This document shows positions 36,327-46,853 of a stretch of 64,000 nucleotides of DNA, one piece after another (position 1 is the stretch's first letter; each line of letters starts with the position of its first letter). The stretch is from Rosellinia necatrix. Its lineage: Eukaryota; Ascomycota; Sordariomycetes; Xylariales; Xylariaceae. Where the stretch lies: positions 3,572,001-3,636,000 of the forward strand of contig JAGYVD010000005.1 in the NCBI GenBank assembly GCA_021209875.1, written 5' to 3'. Below the pieces are notes generated by a model, which was not told where the DNA came from, ran no database searches, and saw only the letters and a list, made by a program, of their open reading frames with translations. The translations under genes were made by a program, and so were the position numbers.

Positions 36327-39035
36327 GCGAATTCCTACTAAGCCGCGTCGGCCTAAACCAATTAATAAATTAACCAATATAGCAGACGTCAATGCTCTGT
36401 TTGTAAAAAAAAGAAACGGAAAAAAAATGAAAAGAAAAAAACAAGGAAAGAAAAGGGGGGCGTCCGAGCAAATACGGACCCTGCTGATAATCGTATTCTT
36501 CACTTCTTACCCAATAATTGCCGTAAGCATTTACTTTGTCTCTTTTTTATTAGATTTTGTCACTCGTTCACGAAATTACGATGTTCATGAGTTTTTGAGT
36601 TGTTGTCATATAAATGTACACTCGTTTATTTAGTAACCGATACCCCTAATATAGCTAATGGTGCGGTGGACCGAGAAACTTTAAAAAAAAAAATACAAAC
36701 ATGCAATTGATATGCCTGATCATGTATTTGTTCTTCATAGCTCTCGAGTGGTTATTGTATATTTGATGGTCATATAGGCTCTAGGTTAAATTCACTATCA
36801 GTTACGTAAACACGGGATCAAACATTATTTACAATTGAGTCCTAACCACCTACGCCTTTCAAGACGTGTTTTGTTGCCTCTGTTCTATACTTCTTATTGA
36901 AGTAATAGAGCCACGGCATATATTTGATCACGTGTCCCTTTGTATACCTTTGTTCTTTGCCCACACATATTTGAATGTCTTTCGGAAGTCCCCAATCAAG
37001 GACGTAGCAGCGCCAACCACGCCCACGAAGGACCATACAGCAACACTACCACCACCCAGTTTAGAATTAAGACAAGCATTTACCAGCATATCTCTAGGAA
37101 CCTAGGTGTCGCCGATCCTACAGTCGCCAAGGCGATGATCATGCCCGCCGACCCTGTTCCTGGTACGGGTGTTCTCGTAACACGCGTCCCTAAACAAGCG
37201 AAGGAAGTTGATCATGACTCTTAAACTCAACCAAAAGATGACGACTTAGTTAGCAAAGCGAGTGTAAGGAACTCCTAAACAGGGCAGACTACAAATTACC
37301 ACTGTCGATTGTACGAAACTTCCATCCCCAAGCTCTCCTCAACTCAATATTATAAATTATACAGGATATCGTGAATTACTAGCCTTATTCTAGTTCCCGC
37401 GTTCACATGGCGCAGAGATAGCTCGGGCTCCGGTTTTCGGCGTGCCCAGTCAATGGCAGAGAGGCCAGAATTATATACTGACAAGTACGGGAAACCGGTT
37501 TTCTATAATCCTCTTGGCTTTTATTATTCCTGCGTATTATTATATCTGGCATTACCGTATGGCATAGCCCGATTTGAATAGAAAACCTGCTCAGATGTCT
37601 CCGACCCTAAGAAGTCATGATCGATCGCCTATGTTAATCTCTCAGAGCTACAGTTGACCGGAATCTGTCATATGTGGAATGTCCGGAGCGATGTCTAGTC
37701 ACTAGGGGGCAGAATCTGTGTCGCAAGTAGATAGCTTAGTATAGGAGTAGGACTCAATGCTATTAGTTCCTAGGCCTACCATCTAAGGCGGGAGGGGAGG
37801 CCTTCAGTTCTTATATACACAAATATGCCACTAGAACTACGCCGTAGGGTAACCAGCACCTCGCTATGTGCTTTATCTGCCTGGCAGAATTGAAAAAATG
37901 GTTATATGGTAGAATGAATAGATATACTGGTTCTAGTTGGCGAGACAGTTAATTATGGTAACTTAAGTGGTTCCTTACACCCTCAAGGCCATTTGGATAT
38001 TGAAGGGCCTGTGAATATGGTCAATTCCAGTACTACAACCATCATAGGTATCGTTTGATTACTAATAAGGCAACATATACACTTGGTTGCGGTAATAGAG
38101 TTGCCGTGGGTATCCCAAAGGTGTATCATATAGGATCCGGGGCGGGTGCGCAGCGCAATGACATACGCAACGTGTAAGTTCAAATATAAGCGAAGAAACA
38201 CCGGGGCATAGCCGGGTACAAGCCAAGATATGCCCTGTGAGTACGGCTCGGGGCTGAAATTAGCTTGTGAAAGGATTAGATAGCGGACAGGTCTGGTGGC
38301 ACAAGATAGATAGCCTTTGTAAGTGACCCTATTTTTACTTGGCAAATTGAACCCCTACAGCTAGAGGGCGTGTTTAGAGCATTATATCTTATCCGAGTAG
38401 TCTAGCGGGTAGTTGCCGGCCCGGCCGTCTTGGGTAAGTACTTAGTAATTGTAATACAAGCTTCGATAGGCTGATAGAGCTGACATATTCCATAAATATT
38501 AATGCTAGGTATTTGTCACAAGTGGCTACTTGGGCTTTATTGAGCCTTTCGGGTGAAACCATCAAATTACTGGTAACTAACTACCCGACACCTAGGGTGG
38601 TTATAGTACTGAAATTATCTGTATATACAAGTCTTCAAGACCACTCGAGTCTCGAGGGTTCAAGAATTACCTAATAACTCTATTAGGCCCTGATTATCAC
38701 CTATAATCAACCTATCCATCTATTCACTCTGCAATACATCAATCGACAAAGTCTATCTTCTGGTAGCTGATTCTATACACCGGGAGAATGGTGCAGAATA
38801 GTTAACTATTTTCAGACACGGCTAAATCGGCGAGATGCCTCACCGAAGTGCTCGGCACGTCGCATATTATATATGGCTTTAGGTTTCTTTATTCGTATTA
38901 TCTGCAACGTCGCCTAACTGACCATTGGCGCATACTCGTATATATGCCCGACACCTACGACGTGGATATACTTTCCCCCAAGACAGCCACCTGTCATGCG
39001 CGCAATGAGATAGGCAAGGTTCATTAGGTTTCTCT
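36327..39035. other. AT-rich gene-poor region
   Basis: About 2.7 kb, richer in A/T and in TA steps than its surroundings, with frequent stops in all frames. Apart from a possible gene relic near 36928-37181 I see nothing recognisable. Repeat-induced point mutation of an old repeat would give this look, but I could not measure dinucleotide ratios. Confidence 0.45.
36928..37181 (-). pseudogene. Possible relic of a small membrane-protein gene
   Basis: Two blocks read like protein: VTRTPVPGTGSAGMIIALAT then PRFLEICW (37181-37084), and VAVWSFVGVVGAATSLIGDF then RKTFKYVWAKNKG to a stop at 36928. They would join in frame through a GTAAAT...GTAG gap of only 38 nt, shorter than a normal intron, and no convincing start exon lies upstream. 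The region is AT-rich. I do not recognise the family; chance is quite possible. Confidence 0.25.
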
Positions 39036-39870
39036 CTAGATTCGCGTTGAATAGCCCTTGAATCCATTGTTCCTTGACGTCTCCTCAAGCATTTCCTTGA
39101 TATACCCATTGATCCAGTAGCCTTTTAGCCTTTCAGGATCCAACCTAGCAGCGCCCTCGATACGCCCAAAGCAAATCCCCTTACCGGCTCCGCACCAACA
39201 GTTGAAGGGCTGCGACATCTCCCATTCCGTACTTGGATAGAAGAAGCTGAGTACTATATTATCAACTATCAGCGTGTTTGATGCGTGTATATGGAAGCAA
39301 GTGAAGTGAAGTTGAAGTACGGACTTTCTCTTATGTGCTAACAACAGGGCACATAGTTACCCCCTTTTATCAAGCAAAAGGGGGAAATAGTCTCGGGGTT
39401 TCTACTCACTGTCTCCCTTTTTCAGATTGCGGTTCCTATGAACCCGGGCTTCCATCCGTTCCATATCCCACTCGAGAGTAGGGGCACAGCTATGGTTAGT
39501 GAAGACAAGATCAGAGTTAAGCTCTATGTGAAGACTCCGCCCGGCCTGTTTCGTTTTTGAAAAAAAAAAACGTTTAATATCAGCTCATTTTCTCTTACCC
39601 CCTTCACAAGCTGTAAGTAGTGAGTGTGTGAATCCTCACCTGAACCGAACTCCACGAAGCCGACCCCGATACCGTCACCCCCGTGATCCGCGCAAACACG
39701 GCCCCGGCCGGCAGGTCCACAAGCGACTCGGACCACGAGCGAAAGTCACCCGCCGTCTTCTTCACCACCATGAGCCGGTCGAGGTCAGGGTTGACCCAGG
39801 CGGGCAGGAGACCAGCCGCCTCCTCGGCACGGTGTGCGTGATTCTCATCGGGAGCTAATGCCACTCCCAT
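39036..39870 (-). CDS. Small SET-domain-like protein
   Basis: Resembles short fungal SET-domain proteins (lysine-methyltransferase fold) of unknown target. Three exons, 39870-39640, 39545-39410 and 39253-39036, with GTGAGG and GTGAGT donors, give 194 residues in frame. Seen in order: LLPAWVNPDLDRL, a GDFRSWSESLVDLPAGAVFA strand pair, LHIELNSDLVFTNHSCAPTL (the NHSC motif that helps bind S-adenosylmethionine), EWDMERMEARV, ILSFFYPSTEWEM and a cysteine group CWCGAGKGIC near the end, as in post-SET zinc sites. An upstream exon is possible because a CACAG acceptor lies just before ATG 39870. Introns are 94 and 156 nt. It stands alone in AT-rich DNA with no neighbour suggesting a role. Confidence 0.72.
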
Positions 39871-42358
39871 CGTAGAGCTTCTGTGACGGGAAAACGACGC
39901 CGTTAATCCCAGTTATAATTGGAATGATGACCGTCCGGGACAAGCTTGGCCGAGGCTAAGGAACTAATTTCTACTATATTCGACCTTGTCTACGGGCAGG
40001 TAGAAGAGGGGGCCAGTCATTTATCGAAAAAAAAAATCCAAAGACGTCGCTCCACCGTTCCCGCCCCTCCACATAATTAGCTAACGCGGTGGTCGATGCT
40101 TAATTAATTAACATGGCGGCATCCGCGGCAACGGTATGGAGGAGTCCGTGGTGGCGAACACCAAGCGAAGGGCTCGCAATCGGGTCTATGGTGAGCCTCG
40201 GTGTGGTAAACGGCGGGAGCGTAGGCCATTGTTCTTCCGGGTAAAGGGGTAAAAGGGACAAAAAAGAATGATAGCCCCCAAGATGTAGTCGGCCGGATCG
40301 AGGCACAGCTTATCTACCTTGTCAGCATTGAATGCGATGGAAGTCCGCCGCAGCTCCCAGTTGACATGTGATGCAGAGCACGGCCCAATGGCAAGGATCA
40401 CACACGACAGGAGCTGGGTAACCGAGTAGAATTGCGGAGATGACTGCCCACGAGGTCGGACAAAGCCGAGATTTAAGCGCCCACGTGTTGTGTCAGCGAC
40501 CTGGGAGACATTGCTGTGGCCGAGGTACTTGGCTTGCCTACCGCGAGTCAGCAAATATAACGAACGATAAGCACTCTATTCTCTCACATAAGGCCGGGTG
40601 ATTCCGATGCTTGCGGGAACGTATTAAGCACAGAATGTCGGGCGAGCTTACAAACTATCCAAAGACGATAAAATTGGATATATGTTATCCTCACCTAGAC
40701 AATGTGCAATGGTGCTGATAGAAACCGGACGCGCCACCCCGGGTCAACGCTAAACTTACGATCCGGGGGTTCTTTACTTTTGCTTTGATCACATTGGCTC
40801 TACAATCATCTCACAGTCTCCCTCGGCTGACCATAATAAGGCCTACTACATAAACCAGTGGGTAAAGGGTGGGATTTGCCCGAGGTATCCCGTCTTATAC
40901 GAGTCTGTGCTGCGGTAATTCATGCCGGGAACTATCTAACAGGGCTAACAGCATCGCTTATAGACGCGTTTGCCGATGGTAACCATTATTGCAAGAGGCA
41001 GTGGCGGCTAGCGAGAAAAAGAATAAAATAAAAAAAAGGGGCGAATGGGGAAAAAAAAAGGGGGGGCAGTCATCGCGAATATTAGACGAGCCGAAGGCCA
41101 CAGTTATTTTTATCAGTAAGAAGAAGTGCATTGTTGGAGTTGCTGTCGAAACTTTATCCCAGCCCCAGGTACGTTTTCGGCGCGCGACTAGGGCTGGGTA
41201 TGATTCGCGCGCGTGTGCGCCCATGTTGGCCAAGTGTTTCACCTCCGCCGTAGGTAGGCGAGGGAAGAGTGTTCCGGCCACAGTTGCTCTTTGCGGCCGC
41301 CAAACAGTACCTTACCTAACTTTTCCCCCTTCCGGCCGAAGGGGAATGCTTCTCGCCATCGTCTTTCCCGGAAGCTTTGCCCCTCAGCTAGCCAACGGGG
41401 TTCGAACCCGGGTTCCGTTGTCCATCTCTCCCTGATTTATTTGGGGAGGGGAGGGGAAGGGGGTCTCTGGTACGCCATTACCGGGGCCCTGGAAGTGACG
41501 CCGAGAAGCATGTTCCCGCCGCATGCGACGTCACGACGCTAGGGGTTACCACTAAGCTTCCCGGCCCGGCGGGGGGTGGTGGGATGGGATCATGGGTTTC
41601 TAACAAATAATTACTTATAAATATCAAGTGCGTACGTGGGCAAAATACGCAAAAATCGCTCGGAGGGATGGCTAACAAAAGTATCACCACCATACACTCC
41701 CAGTGCCAGTTCGAGAGCTAAAACGTCGTATAGGGGAAATAGGTGTATGCATACATGATTGTGTGTGTTCAACGAAGGGCACTTCGCTTCTTCTGAGGCC
41801 ACCTGGCTATAGCTAGGTAGGTTCACTAGGCTATCCATGAGACGGCATATATATATATATACTTAATGTTCTCTTTATCTATATACTTGAAAATAGTATT
41901 GCTATCTATGTACTGCGTGTAGGTTTGTTCTAGGCGGGACGTACGTCCGAGGGACGCATATGTATATCGGGAACCTACGTCTTCGACGGTTTCTTCCATG
42001 GTTTTTAGACTTCGTAATCTCTTCGTAACGCGTCGAGCATAATCCGAACTGCGACCTGCAGGCAAAATAAACCTGGCTTTCGCAAGCCTACTCTCACGTC
42101 AACGTGAAAATCAGGCTTCGAGAGCGATGAGGCTCTTTCACGAGCTTTACGTGTTTGATATTGCCTGTTTGAGGCTGAAGAAATCATGCACTGCAAAACG
42201 ATAGGGTCCTATCCAATCGTCCCTAGAATGGGATCACTAATCCAGATCACTAAGCCGAGTCCTATTATATCTACTTTCAATTGGACGCAAGAAAAGAACA
42301 ATATCTTTGCTAATTAGACGAAACATCGCGTCCAGTTAGACACTGGCTAGACGCAGAA
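39871..42358. other. Gene-poor region upstream of the Asn-rich hypothetical
   Basis: About 2.5 kb with no recognisable protein. A 123-codon open frame on the minus strand (40186-40554) with a hydrophobic patch and two Cys is the longest and is unsupported. An A/G-rich purine tract (41018-41070) and a short TA run (41848-41862) are visible. Confidence 0.45.
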
Positions 42359-43069
42359 ATGGCACCACTACCGGCCAATGGGCTCAACCCTTTATACATA
42401 CTATTTGCGCCCTTCTCGCGCTACAACGCCTACATGGCCGGAGCAAAAATGACGGAAAAATCGGCGCCCGTCGCGGACGATACGTCCTCCGCGGCGGGGC
42501 TGGGAGAGGGGGCGGCGGCGGCGGCGATGCGGCACTTCAAGGCGGACTTCGCGGTGACGGCAGGCGTGTGCGTGGCCATTGTACTGATGGTTACGGCAGT
42601 GATTTGCGTGTTCTCGCACTGCTGGCGGCGGATCCTAGACCGGAGGGTTGGCGGGATGGCGGGAGCCAGGAAGATGAACCGCAAGGGTGATAACAATAAC
42701 GATATTAGAAGCAACAGCAACAGCAATAATAAAAACGACAGCATCAATACGAGTAACAACAACAACAACAACAACAACATCACCAACAATGAGAAAAATG
42801 ATCCTGGTGAAAAAAAAGCGGAGGCCTGGTCGGCGCCGCGCTTCGACGCCCTCCCGTCCTGCCCGAACTCCGATATCCAGCCGCTGCCCCCTTCCTTTCC
42901 CCAGGCCGCGCCGTCCGGCGTGTGCCCTAACTTGTGCTACGACAACCATCCGCCCGGCATCCCGAGACCGAGAGAGAACTGGGATAATTACTCGGACGCG
43001 ACTCTGGGTTGGTTCGAGGGGGATATCGACCGCCCTAGTCGCATCGCTCATTTCATGGATCAACTTTGA
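42359..43069 (+). CDS. Asn-rich single-pass membrane protein, hypothetical
   Basis: A single open frame of 236 codons with no intron needed. I do not recognise it. The N-terminal 65 residues are Ala-rich, followed by one strong membrane segment (AVTAGVCVAIVLMVTAVICVF) and a basic CWRRILDRR stop-transfer patch, then a long Asn/Ser/Lys low-complexity stretch encoded by AAC/AAT repeats (about 42690-42790). The C-terminal third looks more protein-like, with a CPNLCYDNHPPGIPRPRENW segment. The layout suggests a type I or III plasma-membrane or endomembrane protein with a cytosolic tail. Codon pattern is GC-rich at the third position before and after the Asn tract, which supports coding. A shorter start at the ATG near 42434 or 42449 is possible. 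Confidence 0.5.
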   Translation: MAPLPANGLNPLYILFAPFSRYNAYMAGAKMTEKSAPVADDTSSAAGLGEGAAAAAMRHFKADFAVTAGVCVAIVLMVTAVICVFSHCWRRILDRRVGGMAGARKMNRKGDNNNDIRSNSNSNNKNDSINTSNNNNNNNNITNNEKNDPGEKKAEAWSAPRFDALPSCPNSDIQPLPPSFPQAAPSGVCPNLCYDNHPPGIPRPRENWDNYSDATLGWFEGDIDRPSRIAHFMDQL

Positions 43070-45477
43070 ACCTTGACTCACTCGACTTACTATTCGGGGT
43101 TGACGTTAGGGTGACGGTTCCGGGTCTGGGCTGCCCTCCTGCCAGCCTATTGCGATCTCGGCTCACCCGAATGTACTCTACACGGGACATATATAGCAAT
43201 GGTTTGCGACGTGTATATATATACTGAAAAAACGTGCGTTGAACACTCCCAGCTCGTACTATATAAGATGGTGGTTAGCTTAGCTTTGACTATAGATTAA
43301 GATGTTTATGTTGCACATCAAATGCACACATCGAATACAAGAACAACGTGGCACTAGAATCTGTGTATAGGCATACGCAAGGGCTGTGTCCGACAGTCTC
43401 CTCGCCGTTGGCTTGGCACCGGAACGACTGAACAGATTCACGAACATGCATTATGAGTATGACGTTACGTTGTATCGCACCATGGATCTCCATGATTTGG
43501 GATAGAAGGAATTAAGGGGGGGGTAATGGGGTCCATAAAGAAGTCGAGAGGATCATTTCTGTGTAAATAAGCAACGACATCAAGAGCAATGTCGGAACCG
43601 AGGGTGGAGGACCCCAATGACTACAATGACTCCCAAGTGAACGGTGATTAGTAAACTGGACGAACTTGGAAAACATCTGGGCATAAAACACCTTCTCGGG
43701 TTCTCGGGTAGTTACGGAAATGGTGCCATAGACGACGTCCTTCTGCCGCTTCAGGATTATCGTAGATCATTCAGCGCTAATGCCGTATGGAAATATTAAG
43801 GGAAGCACCAGGTCAGGTGTCCTAACCAACTTGAGCTTGGGTCGTTGGGAGGCAAGTCAATAGTGAGAGGCTAGCGGGCGCGCTCCATACCATAGCGTTC
43901 CCGTCACTGCCTTGATTTGCTAATAGCTTCCGAGTTTGTCGAGACAATCTCCCTGTTGCGTCCAGGAGAGGTCGATCGCTGCGGGATCTGGTGTTTGCCC
44001 CCAACAACGGTCATCGGTGACGACCGATATTAGTGAAAGGCAAGGGATGCTGCGAGAGGGAACGAGACCACAGTACTTGTATCTGCACTGCTTTAGTGTG
44101 TATTCCTTGCTGGTAGCTGGCAAGACCCCGGAAGGAGGATATTGTGTGACTCAAATGAGTTATTTGCGCCTGGGTCTTTGTTACACGGAAGAGTGTACAA
44201 TGGACGTATGCTAGAGAGAAACTAGCTAGAACAGATGAAAGGGGCGTCTACCTGGGTGATTGTTGCCTCCAGGGAGCAGAATTCGGGGTACGGTAAGGGC
44301 GACTGGCCCTTCATGAGCGGATCTGGGGCAATAGCACTGAGAGGCGCCTCGTGCGTCTTGGCGTGATAACCTGTATCCGTGTGCGAAGTAGTTCACACGA
44401 GACATTTGGGGTTACCTATACACTAGAGTGGTAGGTAACAGGGTTTCCGTCACGGCAAATAAGGAACTTTGGTGTTTGGCCAGAGATTGGTTCAAGGCGC
44501 CACGGCGCTGGTAATCTCATGGTTCACGATGTAGTGTAGTGTAAAACCTGGTACGGCGGCTGCGTACCCTCCACTCTGCATATTTGGGTGCAGGTTTTCT
44601 AACGCGACCTTGGTAACTAACGAATATGACCCGTTGCTTACGGGCTATGACCGTCACGTGGTGCGAGCTCGTGAAGAGCCAAAGGAGGGCGCGAAATATA
44701 AGTGAAGCGTCCGGAACGTGCAAAGAAGGCTTTGAGTAGAATGTAGCACTCGTACTATCGTTGAGCTGACTTACTAGTATGACGTCCTGAGTAGGGATGT
44801 AGTGAGTGAATAGCTGCATTTATCTCCTTGGATGCATAACCACGACATTTGAACGCAGAAGTCGCTATTGGGACCTGAACTCCCCCCAAGAGTCCTGAAT
44901 GTGATCTGGCTTAGAGTTAGTTATAGGTAGTCTCCCTCATCGTACGTTGCTGTCACGCATTTGATAAAATTCGGTAAATAGCCTCCCTACCGTGCGTGTT
45001 TGTGTGGTATCCAAATTCCAGCCATTTACCTTGGGCCGGTCGAGTACCTAAGCAGTTCGTCGGTGGTTGCTTCATGCTTATCTTGTGAATCGTAGGAGAG
45101 CGCCGGGTATTGTTGTATCCGGCACACTAGACCGATACAGATACGTCATGATCTGTCCCCTCGAAAAGAAACCAACACACGTGGCGGATAGCTGACAATA
45201 GTGCTGACGGTATTTTGGGCGAGCTATTTTCTGGCTGAATGTCGTTCTAACGGGAATTGACCTTCACGATGGCGGCCTTACTACTACGTAGCGGGCTCCA
45301 TGTAGGTCATTCAATAGGAACTAGTGTATGTATTCGCGTTTTTTAAGTGTCGGTGGGTAGTTGGGTTGGAACCATCACGGGGATTAGTGCTGATTCAATT
45401 CTAGCGACGTCGGCCGCCGTCGGGAGTCTTGGGTCATCCGCTGACATAGACGAGCATGTGTAAAGTAGATAAGTCGA

Positions 45478-45545
45478 ATAATAACAACGACGACAACAAC
45501 AACAACAACGACAACAACAATAATAAGAATAATAATAAGAATAAT
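45478..45545. repeat. AAC/AAT trinucleotide microsatellite
   Basis: Interrupted AAC, GAC and AAT units; intergenic. Confidence 0.85.
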
Positions 45546-46794
45546 AGGTACGTGGGATCACGGCGCCAAATAGATACCTGTCGCACTGGCTGGGTGTCAC
45601 GATCTGATAGGTTGTGGGCCGAGTGGTGATGGGTTCCGAGGTTGATATTTAGCAGCCAACAAGGCGACAAGGGCTTCGCATGCACATTGCTATGGCTCAC
45701 TGCCGGACATACCGGCGAATTTGGGTCTAGGTTATGTGATGGTTAGACGACAAGGCCTCATCCCGTTACCCTACTGTGGGTGCGCGACAAGTCGAGGCTA
45801 ATTGGCCTGGGGAATGAATACGGCTGCTTCGTAGACTTTGTTGAGCATGCTAGGCTTGGGGTCAGCAACATGAGGGCGCTGACATCTCGTAGAATTCAAT
45901 GCCTGTTCTAATTCGAAAGGAAGTATTGCCCGAGGAAGGGCCTGGCAGGTAGCCACGTTGTAACGAGCTGGCGAGGCTCGCATTTGTCCCGATGTCCTTC
46001 ATGCGGAGGGGGCTAGAAACCTATTGGGCACAATGTACAGTAAACTACATGTCTAGGTGAGCGACCCGGTGGATGCGAACGTTCCGATGCGTTGGGACAA
46101 GAGGTTACCTCACGCTCGGAATATTATTCTCTAGGATGCGTGCCAATAGGTCTATGAACAAGAATTCAGCCGCCACTTGTCACAATTGCCGGGTTTCGGG
46201 AAGTGGCCAGATCCATGCGATAGGTTGTGGTACACACATGCTTTGTTTTGTGGTGCAGTCAACATGCATCCCTTTCCTGCCTCTCATACTACCTAGGGTA
46301 CCTCTCTTGTTTGCTGTTAACGAGTGTCTCATTTGGTGATACAGGCTGCCCGCCGAAGACGGCAAAAGGTCGAGGAGGCATGATAGGGCCGACGTGACTG
46401 TGTGAGACCGTACTTGTAGTGTATGGGGAGGCGGGTAGCATTTGTTTGCGAAAATTGAGGCAAGATGACCAACCGAGTGCCGAATGACCCAGCAGATCTG
46501 GACAGCTTTGGAGTCCTTGGGTCATGGGACAGTGGCATTGGTCGTAGCGTGCGCTGGGTATCCGTGCCGGGCACTGTGACCAACACGGTGCTCCCATGCT
46601 CACGGTACTGCTCCCCGGGCTGGTTCATCGCTGGGCACATCGTTCCGGCGCATCGCCCCTTGCTCTTGGATAGGCCTTGTCGACAGGGGTTTTTCCATAC
46701 GAGGCTTGCTTACAATTTGCCCTCTTTTCATTTTGCCCGCTTTGCCTCACTGCACCCCGAGCCAGTAATATGGCCAGAAGCGGCCATCTGCTGT

Positions 46795-46853
46795 GGTGCT
46801 GGGACCCTGTGGTGGTGCTGGTACCCTGTGGTGCTGGTACCCTGTGTTGGTAC
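46795..46853. repeat. 16-bp tandem repeat
   Basis: About three copies of GGTGCTGGTACCCTGT with small length changes between copies, followed by a GATCTG-rich patch to 46903. Confidence 0.75.

Noticed and set aside
40186..40554. 123-codon minus-strand frame with a hydrophobic patch
   Set aside because: Looks like a weak secreted-protein start, but there is no clear signal-peptide start, no continuation and no family match.
41395..41425. tRNA T-arm-like GGGTTCGAACCC
   Set aside because: The palindrome mimics a T-arm, but no acceptor, D-arm or anticodon arm pairs at the right distances on either strand.
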